In this document: one piece after another, positions 33,457 through 42,563 of the stretch | Layout: every line of letters begins with the position of its first letter | Position numbering within the stretch: position 1 is the first letter of the stretch | DNA from: Alicyclobacillus suci | Lineage (GTDB): Bacteria > Bacillota > Bacilli > Alicyclobacillales > Alicyclobacillaceae | NCBI RefSeq assembly: GCF_017329615.1 | Contig: NZ_JAFMTW010000024.1 | Span: forward strand, 1-52,389 | DNA length: 52,389 bases | Reading direction: 5' to 3' | Program-made: the position numbers and the translations under genes | Notes under the pieces: model-generated | What the model was told of the DNA's origin: nothing | Database searches by the model: none | The model's input: only the letters and a program-made list of their open reading frames with translations

Positions 33457-33500
33457 AAGCACCTCCTGGAACCGGAATGGGTTTGGGGAGGTGCTTTTTT
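33457..33500 (+). terminator. Terminator after sucCD
   Basis: AAGCACCTCC (33457-33466) pairs with GGAGGTGCTT (33487-33496), followed by a T-run to 33500. Confidence 0.9.
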
Positions 33501-33637
33501 ATGGGGACGTTCAAATCGAATATAAAAATGTTCGCACAGCACGTATTTTGTAACAAATCTTTGCTGGACGTTATCGACGGGCTTGTCCATCTCTATGACA
33601 ATTGGGTCAGCAATCCAATTGAAATGGGTGACATTGG

Positions 33638-34747
33638 ATGGATGAACGGGAGTTGCGAATTTACTGGGCTCTGTGTCCTGGCCTTGATGCCGCTACGTAT
33701 CGTAAATTGTTCGCATATTTCGGTAGTGTACGCGCATTGTCAGAAGCGAGTCCAGATGATTGGCTCGGTGCGCTCCGTATGCGGCCTGAAACCGCGCGTA
33801 AAATGGCTGCGTGGCAAGAAGCTGCGCCACGCCGTGCTGGTCACGTGGAAATGGAGTTGGCGGGCGCCGGAATCGAGTGCCTCGTTCAAGGAGATGCAAG
33901 CTACCCAACGTGCCTACTGGATTTGTTTGATCCACCTGTCGTCCTCTTTGCGCGGGGAAATATCGATCTCCTTGCGAAGGACGATGGCGTGGCCATCGTT
34001 GGGACACGTCGTTCGTCGAGTTATGGCACCTATGCCACGAAGTGGATTGCAAGCGCGTTGGCGAAGGCCGGGATTGTGGTCTATTCGGGTATGGCGATGG
34101 GCATTGATGCGTGTGCCCACCAGTCTGTACTCGATAGCGACGGATGTGCCATTGCGGTGCTGGGATGTGGGATTGACGTTTGCTATCCACCGAGTAATCG
34201 GCCTTTGTATCGTCGCTTGTCGGAACATGGATTATTACTCAGCGAGTATGCACCGCGAAGCCTTGCCGCAAAGCATCGCTTTCCGGAGCGAAACCGCTTG
34301 ATTGCTGCGCTGTCGCGCGCGACTGTCGTTATTCAGGCAGGCGAGAAATCAGGCGCGCTACGCACGGCAGAGTCCGCGTTAGACCTGGGGCGAGACGTTT
34401 GGGTCGTACCGGGTCCCATCACATCGAAATCGTTTCGAGGGTCACATCAGCTGTTGGTCGATGGAGCGATTCCGTTGGTCGACCCCATTGCACTTCTCGT
34501 CCACTATGGCCATCCTGTCAAGCGCGTAAAGGGAAGTGGAGAACTGTTGCCACGGCAGCTGATTCCTCGCCACCTTCAGGATTTGGCCCGTTTCCTTGCA
34601 GAAGAAGGCCCGCTGCGAGCAGGTGAAATTGCGCTTTTGACCGCAGCGGCGCCAGGCAAGGTACATGCACAGTTGTTGGAGATGGAATTGGCATCGCTGG
34701 TGCGGAGGCTGCCCGATGGTCGTTACCAAATGGATATCCACCTCTGA
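33638..34747 (+). CDS. dprA: DNA-processing protein DprA (Smf)
   Basis: A 369-residue protein that loads RecA on incoming single-stranded DNA during transformation. The Rossmann-like core is clear: GVAIVGTRRSSSYG, VVYSGMAMGIDACAHQSVL, AVLGCGIDVCYPPSNRPLY, the FPERNRLIAALS segment and the VWVVPGPITS region. The C-terminal 60 residues form a winged helix (LRAGEIALLTAAAPGKVHAQLLEMEL). The ATG at 33638 lacks a strong ribosome site, which is unusual among its neighbours. Normally topA follows immediately; here about 9 kb of accessory DNA intervenes. Confidence 0.95.
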   Translation: MDERELRIYWALCPGLDAATYRKLFAYFGSVRALSEASPDDWLGALRMRPETARKMAAWQEAAPRRAGHVEMELAGAGIECLVQGDASYPTCLLDLFDPPVVLFARGNIDLLAKDDGVAIVGTRRSSSYGTYATKWIASALAKAGIVVYSGMAMGIDACAHQSVLDSDGCAIAVLGCGIDVCYPPSNRPLYRRLSEHGLLLSEYAPRSLAAKHRFPERNRLIAALSRATVVIQAGEKSGALRTAESALDLGRDVWVVPGPITSKSFRGSHQLLVDGAIPLVDPIALLVHYGHPVKRVKGSGELLPRQLIPRHLQDLARFLAEEGPLRAGEIALLTAAAPGKVHAQLLEMELASLVRRLPDGRYQMDIHL

Positions 34748-35055
34748 ATGCACACTGGATAGGTTTGTGTTATGTGAGCGTGTGAACGGCGGTGATAGGT
34801 TTTTTGGGATAAAATGGGTGTTGTTTTGTTGTACAGTGCGTGGTAAGATAACTTCACAACGTCTCCTGTGATGTTGGTGAAGTGTTATTTGTTTTTAACC
34901 AATGCACATCACACGGGAATCCTATGATTATCGTTGGAACAAAAGCCATCATCGAGTGGACTTGCGAGGACGGTATGCGGATACCCACCTGCCAGGAGCA
35001 GGTTAAAACTGTGGGCTTCACGGCAAAACGGGGAGTTGTCATCGAGTACATAGAT

Positions 35056-35085
35056 AAACCGCTGTCAGTCACGATGGCGGTTTTT
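35056..35085 (+). terminator. Rho-independent terminator in the dprA-cbrC gap
   Basis: AAACCGC (35056-35062) pairs with GCGGTTT (35077-35083), followed by more T. It implies a transcript on the plus strand in this otherwise gene-free region. Confidence 0.65.
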
Positions 35086-35130
35086 GTGATCTTTCCAATA
35101 AGTTCAAGGTAAGTTCAAGGGGCTGTCGCC

Positions 35131-35153
35131 CTGCCTGTGTAAAACACAGGCAG
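35131..35153. terminator. Terminator at the 3' end of the CbrC-like gene
   Basis: CTGCCTGTGT (35131-35140) pairs with ACACAGGCAG (35144-35153) around AAA, abutting the stop of the minus-strand gene. Confidence 0.75.
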
Positions 35154-35756
<603 letters not shown>

Positions 35757-35907
35757 TCAGGGCGAAGATTTGCGTTAAGATTGTACATATAACAATACAC
35801 GTTCTCGGCAGGATCATACACTAGAAATGAAATGGTCATCATATGCTCGAGTCGGACTAAACAAGGGATTGTTAGGTTTTGGGACAGGATGAATGAAGGG
35901 GTTGCCC

Positions 35908-36495
35908 ATGGAACCAGCAGAAGGAATGTGCCCAAACTGTAAAGCGACTTGGTCAATTCGGACACTCATGCGGCAGGAATTTCAGTGCCCTAGTTGTGAG
36001 CACCAGTTGAAGCAGGGTTCTGTCGTTCCGGTCAAGAGCGCCAAGGGAAAGGTTCTTACGCCTTGTACGTTGGATAGGGCGACCAAGGAGGTTGCGGCAG
36101 GCCGGGCGCATTGGGACAGCCGCGGTGTGCTATGGCTCAACGACGCGCCCGAGAACAATGCGATGTATCGAAAGATTGTGTTTAAACGGGATTGTGCGAC
36201 CTGCTTGTGGTGCGGAAATGAGGCGAATACGGTCGATCACGTGATTCCCTACTCCGATGGCGGACCATATCATCCAGAAAACTTGTTTTGTGCCTGCGAA
36301 ACGTGTAACCAGAAGCGTCAGAATGAAGATGCGTATACATTTCTTGAATTACTGGCTGGAGAAGGGCATCCATCACCGTACGCGGGGTATATCGTCGAGC
36401 GTTATCGTCTAGCTACGGCGTTCGTTCAGCGCCGGCGGAATGCGGCAAGTCGATATAAACGCAAAGGCTCTGCACCGCGCGGCAAAGAATCGTAA
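35908..36495 (+). CDS. HNH endonuclease with zinc-ribbon N-terminus
   Basis: A 195-residue protein. Residues 1-40 hold two CxxC pairs (CPNCKATW and CPSCEHQL), a zinc ribbon. Residues about 90-145 form an HNH nuclease domain: CLWCGNEANTVDHVIPYSDGG, then NLFCACETCNQKRQNEDA, with the catalytic DH, the structural zinc Cys pairs and the Asn. The C-terminal tail is basic. ATG at 35908 follows AAGGGG; an in-frame ATG at 35893 has none. No methylase or phage genes are beside it, so a restriction or homing role is not shown. HNH proteins of this size are often stand-alone DNA-repair or defence nucleases. Confidence 0.83.
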   Translation: MEPAEGMCPNCKATWSIRTLMRQEFQCPSCEHQLKQGSVVPVKSAKGKVLTPCTLDRATKEVAAGRAHWDSRGVLWLNDAPENNAMYRKIVFKRDCATCLWCGNEANTVDHVIPYSDGGPYHPENLFCACETCNQKRQNEDAYTFLELLAGEGHPSPYAGYIVERYRLATAFVQRRRNAASRYKRKGSAPRGKES

Positions 36496-36560
36496 GCAAA
36501 TGAGTATTTTCCGCCGATGGGGCACATCCTTTCGATGTGGGCACAATGGGACTGTATTGG

Positions 36561-36591
36561 ATTTGAATTGTTCGATTCGAAAGTTTCAAAT
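36561..36591. promoter_or_regulatory. Nested inverted repeat before the DUF3892 gene
   Basis: ATTTGAA (36561-36567) and TTCAAAT (36585-36591) enclose TTCG-ATT-CGAA (36571-36581), immediately before the GGAGGG ribosome site. Either an operator or an RNA hairpin. Confidence 0.4.
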
Positions 36592-36605
36592 GGAGGGATG
36601 TATCG

Positions 36606-36917
36606 ATGCCGGATCAATCCAATCAATATGAAGAGATTTATAACCGTTACGTCGCAGAACATCATCCGTCAACAACTGAAATCGTGGAAAATGACGGGCA
36701 GGAACGTATTGTCGCGGTTCGCAAAAATGACGATGGGGATATTATCGCCGTTCGCACGGACAAAGGGCGAGATCTGGACTATGTGTCGGCGTTGCAAGAG
36801 GCGAAGTCTGGCCACTTAGCGCACGTCGATGTATTTCACAAATATGGTCGAGACATTTTGCGCAGTGAACCAGACGGTATCCGCGAAAACAACCTCGATA
36901 ACTTGCCAGAATTTTAA
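36606..36917 (+). CDS. DUF3892 domain protein
   Basis: A 103-residue soluble protein. The middle (ERIVAVRKNDDGDIIAVRTDKGRDLDYVSALQEAKSG) matches the DUF3892 pattern, a small domain common in Firmicutes and of unknown function. ATG at 36606 with GGAGGG upstream. It is a single-gene unit. Confidence 0.8.
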   Translation: MPDQSNQYEEIYNRYVAEHHPSTTEIVENDGQERIVAVRKNDDGDIIAVRTDKGRDLDYVSALQEAKSGHLAHVDVFHKYGRDILRSEPDGIRENNLDNLPEF

Positions 36918-37021
36918 ATGTCCAATCGCATTTCTCCGATGATTGACTTTATTGGGCGTACGGATTATTGTTTAGTTTGCCTAAGAAAATAATTGTGCGA
37001 TTTGGGAAAGGGGCGGTATCG

Positions 37022-37501
37022 ATGGTTGAAGATAAGGATCAAACGCCAGCCCATAAGCTGTTTCAGTCATTTATGAGATTTCGCCGGGTTCATTGGCTTG
37101 GGCCTCGCGCGTCCGGTCGAAAACCGAGTGATATTCGCGTGCTGTTTGTAATTCGCAGAGGCGAGAAACATCATTCGAGCGGTTATAAGGTTTCGGAGAT
37201 AAGCGACCTGCTGCATGTCGCTGTGCCGACCGTTACACAGCTGATTAAGGGTCTGGAAGCGAGCGGGTACGTCGAACGCAGGGTGGATGAATCCGACAAA
37301 CGCGTCACCCGCGTTCGATTGACCGAGAAGGGACAGGCCGAAATCGTCAAGGCGAGATCTGAAACGTTACAGTCTTTGAACGGTTTGGTCGAATACCTGG
37401 GTGCCGAGCAAAGTGAACAGTTGGCCTATTTGCTGGCACAAGTCTGTCAATACTATCAGGGTTCTGAGGAGCGTCTGATGAGCGGGGAGGAACATCGGTG
37501 A
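37022..37501 (+). CDS. MarR-family transcriptional regulator of the ABC exporter
   Basis: A 159-residue winged-helix protein: HTH in VSEISDLLHVAVPTVTQLIKGLEASG and wing YVERRVDESDKRVTRVRLTEKG with the D-K-R signature. ATG at 37022 with GGGG upstream; the frame is open to 36968 without a site. Its stop overlaps the GTG of the first ABC gene by four bases, so the three genes are one operon with the repressor first. Confidence 0.9.
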   Translation: MVEDKDQTPAHKLFQSFMRFRRVHWLGPRASGRKPSDIRVLFVIRRGEKHHSSGYKVSEISDLLHVAVPTVTQLIKGLEASGYVERRVDESDKRVTRVRLTEKGQAEIVKARSETLQSLNGLVEYLGAEQSEQLAYLLAQVCQYYQGSEERLMSGEEHR

Positions 37502-39225
37502 AAGCGTTGTTGAAAGGGCTCCGACCCTATCGCGTTTCGGTTGCCTGTATTGTTTTCCTGATTTTTTTGCAATGTTTATCGACAGTCTACTTGCCACATC
37601 AGATGTCCGACATTGTGGACATTGGGATTGTTCGTGGCGATGTGCCATACATTCTGCGTGTTGGCGGGCTGATGCTTGGTGTGTCGGTCGCGGCTGCGGC
37701 TTGTTCGATTACCGCTGGATTTCTTTCCTCTCGCGTGGCTGCATCGTTTGGACGAGTACTGCGCAGTAAGGTGTTTCGGCATGTGGAGAATTTTACGCTA
37801 CACGAGTTTGACCAAATTGGAACCGCATCGCTTATCACTAGAACGACCAATGATATTGCACAGGTGCAGCAATTGGTCAACATGATGTTGAGGTTGATGA
37901 TACGCGCACCATTGACGGCCATCGGCGGTATCATGATGGCGTTTTATACGGACGCGGTGCTAGCGATTGTGGTTGTTGTGGTCATGCCCATTTTGGGCCT
38001 CGTCATTTATCTTGTCTATAGTCGTGGGATTACCATGTTTCGGGCGATGCAAAAGAAGATGGATAAGCTCAACCGAGTGGTTCGTGAAAATTTGACCGGG
38101 ATTCGCGTCATCCGGTCGTTCAACCGGATTCAGTATGAACAAGAGCGGTTCCACCAGGCGAATTTTGATTTGACGAATACGGCGACTAAGGTCAACCAGA
38201 CCATGGCCTCCTTGAGCCCAGCGATGATGATTATCCTCAACTTTTCGACTATCGCCATCGTTTGGTTCGGTGGAATTCGGATTGATCACGGGGATATGCA
38301 GATTGGCTCATTAATGGCCTTTATTCAGTATGTTACACAGATTTTGTTTTCTATCATGATGGTCTCGATGATGTTTTTTGTGATTCCGCGCGCGACTGCA
38401 TCGGCTGCTCGGATCAATGAAGTGCTGCACATGGTGCCAGAGATTCAAGAGCCCCTTCAGCCCGTGCAACCGAACGGTGAAAAGGGCGCCATTGCGTTTG
38501 AGGATGTGACATTTTCATACCCTGGCGCTGAACACCCGGCGATTGAGCACATTAGCTTTCAGGCCAAACCAGGCCAGATAACGGCAATTATTGGAGGCAC
38601 GGGTTCTGGAAAGTCGACGTTAGTCAGTTTGATTCCACGTTTTTACGATGTGGATGCCGGAAGAATCTTAGTGGATGGTGTGGATATTCGGGATATGTCA
38701 CAACAAGATTTGCGTCAAAAGATAGGGTTTGTGCCACAGCGCGCCGTGCTGTTCTCTGGCACTGTAGCGGATAATCTTCGCTATGGCAAAGAAGACGCGA
38801 CAGATGAAGAAATCCGATATGCTGCGGATATTGCGCAGGCTACGTCCTTTATTTTAGAGATGGAAGGCGGATTCGAAGCGCGTTTAGACCAGGGTGGCAT
38901 GAACGTTTCTGGTGGACAAAAGCAGAGATTGTCCATTGCGAGGGCACTCGTTCGCCGCCCTGAGATTTACGTGTTTGACGATAGTTTTTCAGCACTAGAT
39001 TTTAAGACGGAAGCAAAATTGCAGGTGGCACTGCGCCAGGAATTGCAGGAAGCGACCGTTATTGTCGTCGCACAGCGCGTCAGTACGGTGATGGATGCTG
39101 ATCAGATTATCGTGTTGGATGCGGGGCAGGTCGTGGGGATTGGCCGCCATCGCGAATTGCTTGAAACGTGCCAGGTATATCAGGAGATTGTATCGTCGCA
39201 ATTGGCAGAGGAGGAGACAGCATGA
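37498..39225 (+). CDS. Heterodimeric ABC exporter, subunit 1 (degenerate ATP site)
   Basis: A 575-residue half-transporter with six membrane helices (about residues 15-300) and a nucleotide-binding domain. Walker A GGTGSGKST and signature VSGGQKQRLSIARAL are intact, but Walker B reads IYVFDDS, with Asp in place of the catalytic Glu, and the switch position reads VVAQRVS, with Gln in place of His. This is the known asymmetry of YfiB/TM287/BmrC-type partners. GTG start overlaps the MarR stop. It works with the next gene as a multidrug or lipid exporter. Substrate unknown. Confidence 0.92.
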   Translation: MKALLKGLRPYRVSVACIVFLIFLQCLSTVYLPHQMSDIVDIGIVRGDVPYILRVGGLMLGVSVAAAACSITAGFLSSRVAASFGRVLRSKVFRHVENFTLHEFDQIGTASLITRTTNDIAQVQQLVNMMLRLMIRAPLTAIGGIMMAFYTDAVLAIVVVVVMPILGLVIYLVYSRGITMFRAMQKKMDKLNRVVRENLTGIRVIRSFNRIQYEQERFHQANFDLTNTATKVNQTMASLSPAMMIILNFSTIAIVWFGGIRIDHGDMQIGSLMAFIQYVTQILFSIMMVSMMFFVIPRATASAARINEVLHMVPEIQEPLQPVQPNGEKGAIAFEDVTFSYPGAEHPAIEHISFQAKPGQITAIIGGTGSGKSTLVSLIPRFYDVDAGRILVDGVDIRDMSQQDLRQKIGFVPQRAVLFSGTVADNLRYGKEDATDEEIRYAADIAQATSFILEMEGGFEARLDQGGMNVSGGQKQRLSIARALVRRPEIYVFDDSFSALDFKTEAKLQVALRQELQEATVIVVAQRVSTVMDADQIIVLDAGQVVGIGRHRELLETCQVYQEIVSSQLAEEETA

Positions 39226-41081
39226 GCAAAGACCGCCGCGAACTTCCGCCAATGCGCCCACCAATGCCGATGGGACGGGGCAATTTCGGTGGGCGGATGC
39301 CGGTACAAAAGGCGAAGGACTTCAAGGGAACGCTGCGCCGGCTCATCCGGTACTTTCGTCCGCATCGTTTACGTCTGTTTGTTGTTCTCATCGCGACGAT
39401 TCTCAGCACCGTGTTTAGTATTATCAGCCCAGATTTGATGGGACGGGCGACCACTCGTCTGTTTCAAGGCGTGACGCACCATGATCTGCGGTTCGGCCCA
39501 ATCGTTCACATTCTTGTGATCTTGGCGATTCTCTATATCTTTAGCGCGGCGTTCACATATGTCCAGCAATATGTCATGGCAGGCGTCGCCCAGAAGCTCG
39601 TATACACACTTCGCCGCGAGGCGAATGAAAAGTTGGCGCGGTTGCCACTAAAGTTTTTTGATTCGCGTCCAAACGGCGATATCTTAAGTCGTTTTGTCAA
39701 CGACTTCGACAACATTAGCACCACGTTACAGCAGAGCTTGACGCAGGTGATTGGCTCAATTATCACGTTTCTTGGCGTGATTGTCATGATGCTGACGATT
39801 AGTCCTTTGATGACATTGGTGGTCGTTTTAACTTTGCCGTTGAGTTTGTTGGTTACGCGGTTTGTCGCGAAAAAGTCGCAGAAAAACTTTAAAGCACAGC
39901 AAAAATCGCTGGGACAATTGAACGCCCATGTGGAGGAGATGTACACAGGGCACAAAATTGTCAAGGCGTTTGGACACGAAGAGAAATCCATCGAGCAGTT
40001 TGAGTCAGTCAATGCGCAGTTATATGAGTCTGCGTGGAGATCGCAATTTGTCTCGGGTCTGATTATGCCGCTTATGAACTTTATTGGGAACCTCGGATAT
40101 CTGTTCGTCAGTGTGATTGGTGGCGTGTTGGTTATGCACCGAGCGATTCAAATTGGTGACATTCAGGCGTTTATTCAATACGCCCGTCAATTTTCCCAAC
40201 CGCTCACGCAGATGTCGAGTATTGCGAACATTATTCAATCGACGATGGCGTCAGCTGAACGCGTGTTTGAACTCCTCGACGAAGTGGAAGAAGTGGCGGA
40301 ACCAGCAGATGCGCAAGTCATCTCACAACCGCGGGGTGACGTGACATTCGAGCATGTGCGGTTTGGTTATCAAGCGGATAAGCCGCTTATCAGTGATATG
40401 AACATCGACGTCAAGCGCGGTCAAATGGTGGCTATTGTCGGACCGACAGGTGCGGGTAAGACGACCTTGGTCAATCTGCTGATGCGGTTTTACGAAGTCG
40501 ATGCTGGGAAAATCACGATTGATGGGCATGATATAGCACAACTCAAGCGCGATAATTTGCGGAGCATGTTTGGCATGGTGTTGCAGGATACCTGGCTGTT
40601 TCATGGGACCATTCGTGACAATATCGCGTATGGTCGGGAAGGTGCGACAGACGAAGAGGTGATTCAGGCGGCTAAGTCGGCGTTTGCCGACAGGTTTATT
40701 CGCACGTTGCCGGATGGGTACGAGACCGTACTCAACGAGGAAGCTTCCAATATTTCGCAGGGTCAGAAGCAATTGCTGACGATTGCGCGGGCGATTTTGA
40801 AAGACCCGGCTATCTTGATTTTGGATGAAGCCACGAGCAGTGTGGATACGCGTACGGAGCTTCTGATTCAAAATGCGATGAATGTGCTGATGAAGGGGCG
40901 TACGAGCTTCGTGATTGCACACCGCCTGTCGACGATTCGGGATGCGGATTTAATTCTTGTGATGAATAAGGGGAGCGTCATTGAACAGGGGACGCACGAC
41001 GAACTATTGGCCCGCGGTGGCTTTTATGCGGATTTGTACAATAGCCAATTCGCATTGCGTACGGCGACAGGGGTTGTGTGA
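39222..41081 (+). CDS. Heterodimeric ABC exporter, subunit 2 (consensus catalytic motifs)
   Basis: A 619-residue half-transporter. A Pro/Arg/Met-rich N-terminus of about 45 residues precedes six helices and a nucleotide-binding domain with Walker A GPTGAGKTT, signature ISQGQKQLLTIARAI, Walker B ILILDEATSSVD and H-loop VIAHRLST. The catalytic Glu and His are present, complementing the degenerate partner. The ATG overlaps the upstream stop (ATGA). Of the YfiC/TM288/BmrD type. Confidence 0.93.
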   Translation: MSKDRRELPPMRPPMPMGRGNFGGRMPVQKAKDFKGTLRRLIRYFRPHRLRLFVVLIATILSTVFSIISPDLMGRATTRLFQGVTHHDLRFGPIVHILVILAILYIFSAAFTYVQQYVMAGVAQKLVYTLRREANEKLARLPLKFFDSRPNGDILSRFVNDFDNISTTLQQSLTQVIGSIITFLGVIVMMLTISPLMTLVVVLTLPLSLLVTRFVAKKSQKNFKAQQKSLGQLNAHVEEMYTGHKIVKAFGHEEKSIEQFESVNAQLYESAWRSQFVSGLIMPLMNFIGNLGYLFVSVIGGVLVMHRAIQIGDIQAFIQYARQFSQPLTQMSSIANIIQSTMASAERVFELLDEVEEVAEPADAQVISQPRGDVTFEHVRFGYQADKPLISDMNIDVKRGQMVAIVGPTGAGKTTLVNLLMRFYEVDAGKITIDGHDIAQLKRDNLRSMFGMVLQDTWLFHGTIRDNIAYGREGATDEEVIQAAKSAFADRFIRTLPDGYETVLNEEASNISQGQKQLLTIARAILKDPAILILDEATSSVDTRTELLIQNAMNVLMKGRTSFVIAHRLSTIRDADLILVMNKGSVIEQGTHDELLARGGFYADLYNSQFALRTATGVV

Positions 41082-41145
41082 CAAGCTGAAACGGGTACTC
41101 TCATTTATCCTGACTATAAGACAAGGCAGGTACAAGAACGATAAA

Positions 41146-41176
41146 AGGTGGGAAACCGGATTTGGCTCTCCCACCT
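41146..41176. terminator. Terminator between convergent ABC exporter and pirin genes
   Basis: AGGTGGGA (41146-41153) pairs with TCCCACCT (41169-41176). On the minus strand it is followed by TTTT, so it serves the pirin gene best. Confidence 0.7.
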
Positions 41177-41205
41177 AGGTGATTTCGGTGTTCCGTCTTC
41201 GTCGG

Positions 41206-42051
41206 TCATTGTCCGAACTTACCGGATGCGTAATCTTCAAAGGCTTGTTTGATTTGCGCCTGAGTATTCATGACAAATGGGCCATAGGCGGCAACGGGTT
41301 CCTCCACAGGTTGTCCGGCATAAAGTAGCACTCGGAGTTTTGTTGTAGCCGTCATCTCGAGGATACTTTCTGCCACGTTTTTGTCACGACTGAGCCAAAG
41401 AACCTGCTTTGGGTTACCAAGCTGCCGATTCTCACCGAAATAACCGCTTCCTTCTAGGATATAAATAAATCCATTGTATCCACCTGGGAGGTTCTCGGTT
41501 AGCTTGGCGCCTGGCTCTAGTTGGATTTCTAGCATCGTCACAGGAACATGGTTTTGCGTATTGCTCTTTATACCGCCGGATGACCCGGAGAAAATCCGAA
41601 CGGTGCCGCCTTCCACATGTCGAGTGGGCATATCCGCACTACGCAAATTCTGATAGCGTGGTGCGGTCATTTTGTTGTGGCTCTGTAAGTTGATCCACAG
41701 TTGAAGGCTGTGGACGATTTCTCCGGGTGCAGCATCCTCTTGATGGATGACACCGCGACCCGCTGTCATCCATTGCACGTCGCCCGGGGCGAGTTGTCCT
41801 TCTCCGAAACGGTTGTCGTAGTGATTGAGTCGACCTTCAATCACATAGGTCACTGTTTCGATCCCACGGTGCGGATGGACATCAAAAGTCCCTTTGGTAA
41901 ACCAGTCTTCGGCGAGGAACAGAAACGGGTCGTAGAGCGTCCAATTTCCCGGCTCGAGAACCATTCCGACTGTATGGTTCTCGCTTTGTTGCTGCGGTTC
42001 CACTGTCCAGACGCGTTCAATATGGCGTGCATAAGTTGATTGTGTATCCAT
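41206..42051 (-). CDS. Pirin family protein
   Basis: A 281-residue bicupin. The N-terminal cupin has the metal motif FDVHPHRGIETVTYVIEG and WMTAGRGVIHQED with His and Glu ligands. The C-terminal pirin domain follows with LPGGYNGFIYILEGSGYFGE. Bacterial pirins have quercetinase activity or bind metabolic enzymes; which applies here is unknown. ATG at 42051, with AAGGGTG as a modest ribosome site. Confidence 0.9.
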   Translation of the reverse strand: MDTQSTYARHIERVWTVEPQQQSENHTVGMVLEPGNWTLYDPFLFLAEDWFTKGTFDVHPHRGIETVTYVIEGRLNHYDNRFGEGQLAPGDVQWMTAGRGVIHQEDAAPGEIVHSLQLWINLQSHNKMTAPRYQNLRSADMPTRHVEGGTVRIFSGSSGGIKSNTQNHVPVTMLEIQLEPGAKLTENLPGGYNGFIYILEGSGYFGENRQLGNPKQVLWLSRDKNVAESILEMTATTKLRVLLYAGQPVEEPVAAYGPFVMNTQAQIKQAFEDYASGKFGQ

Positions 42052-42139
42052 GGTAACACACCCTTGTCTTCCGACTACAATCTATCAAACAAGGCAATGT
42101 TACCATAGTACCATTAGAAAAGTACCTGGAAGGCTGTGG

Positions 42140-42244
42140 TCACTCGTCGCTCTCGATATCCGCAATGGTATATATTTCGCGCAACTCGGCATCCATTGCA
42201 CAATAGTCTCCGTCGCAAATCAGTTCTAGTACTTGTCCTTGCAT
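42140..42244 (-). CDS. 34-aa acidic small protein, hypothetical
   Basis: On the minus strand an ATG at 42244 opens 34 codons, starting MQGQVLELICDGDYCAMDAE and ending at a TGA at 42140. AAGGAG and AGAGGGG lie just upstream. The product is acidic with two Cys (positions 10 and 15) and no membrane segment. It occupies a 510-bp gap between pirin and MYG1 genes, both on the same strand. I recognise no family. The ribosome site and lack of overlap with other genes make it plausible but unproven. Confidence 0.4.
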   Translation of the reverse strand: MQGQVLELICDGDYCAMDAELREIYTIADIESDE

Positions 42245-42563
42245 AGGTTGTCCCCTCTCTCCTTGGTATAGTCGATACATATGCATAGACGGTAGAGAAA
42301 TAGACCAACTCTATGATAGAGGTGTGGGGGCAGTGGAATTTCAAGTTTTGTCGAGCGACGTCGACCCGGCGGGGCGAAAAATACAAAATTCTGACGGATG
42401 CTGAAGTGCCGATGATACTGGTGTCAAGGCCTGTCACATTCGCGCGATTTTCATTATTTTTCGAGAAATAGATTGAATCGTTGCAAGTTTGTTTCGCGTT
42501 GCAGGTGGCGCGCAGTTGCCGTTGGCTAAAGTGTTTGGCAACCGCGCGCCATCTGACATCAGA
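42245..42563. other. Intergenic region with no convincing gene
   Basis: A plus-strand frame of 52 codons from ATG 42313 to TAG 42471 exists, but no ribosome site precedes it and no family was recognised. The rest shows no clear repeats or terminators; it should include the promoter of the 34-codon minus-strand ORF. Confidence 0.3.

Larger units (their letters stand above)
34748..35153. other. Intergenic region with terminators, tandem repeat and a doubtful 63-codon ORF
   Basis: No well-supported gene was seen. An ATG at 34924 opens a frame of about 62 codons (MIIVGTKAIIEWTCEDGMRI at its start) with only a weak GGGAA site; it runs through the terminator at 35056. CTTCAC and GTGAAG near 34853-34885 form a hairpin. 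TAAGTTCAAGG is repeated in tandem at 35099-35109 and 35110-35120. The hairpins and the internal terminator would also fit a small RNA. Confidence 0.35.

Noticed and set aside
33453..34301. 282-codon plus-strand frame overlapping dprA
   Set aside because: Different frame from dprA, starting before the sucD terminator; composition (Trp/Arg/Ser-rich) is that of a shadow.
42313..42471. 52-codon plus-strand ORF in the pirin-MYG1 gap
   Set aside because: No ribosome binding site and no recognisable family; kept only as a remark in the intergenic entry.
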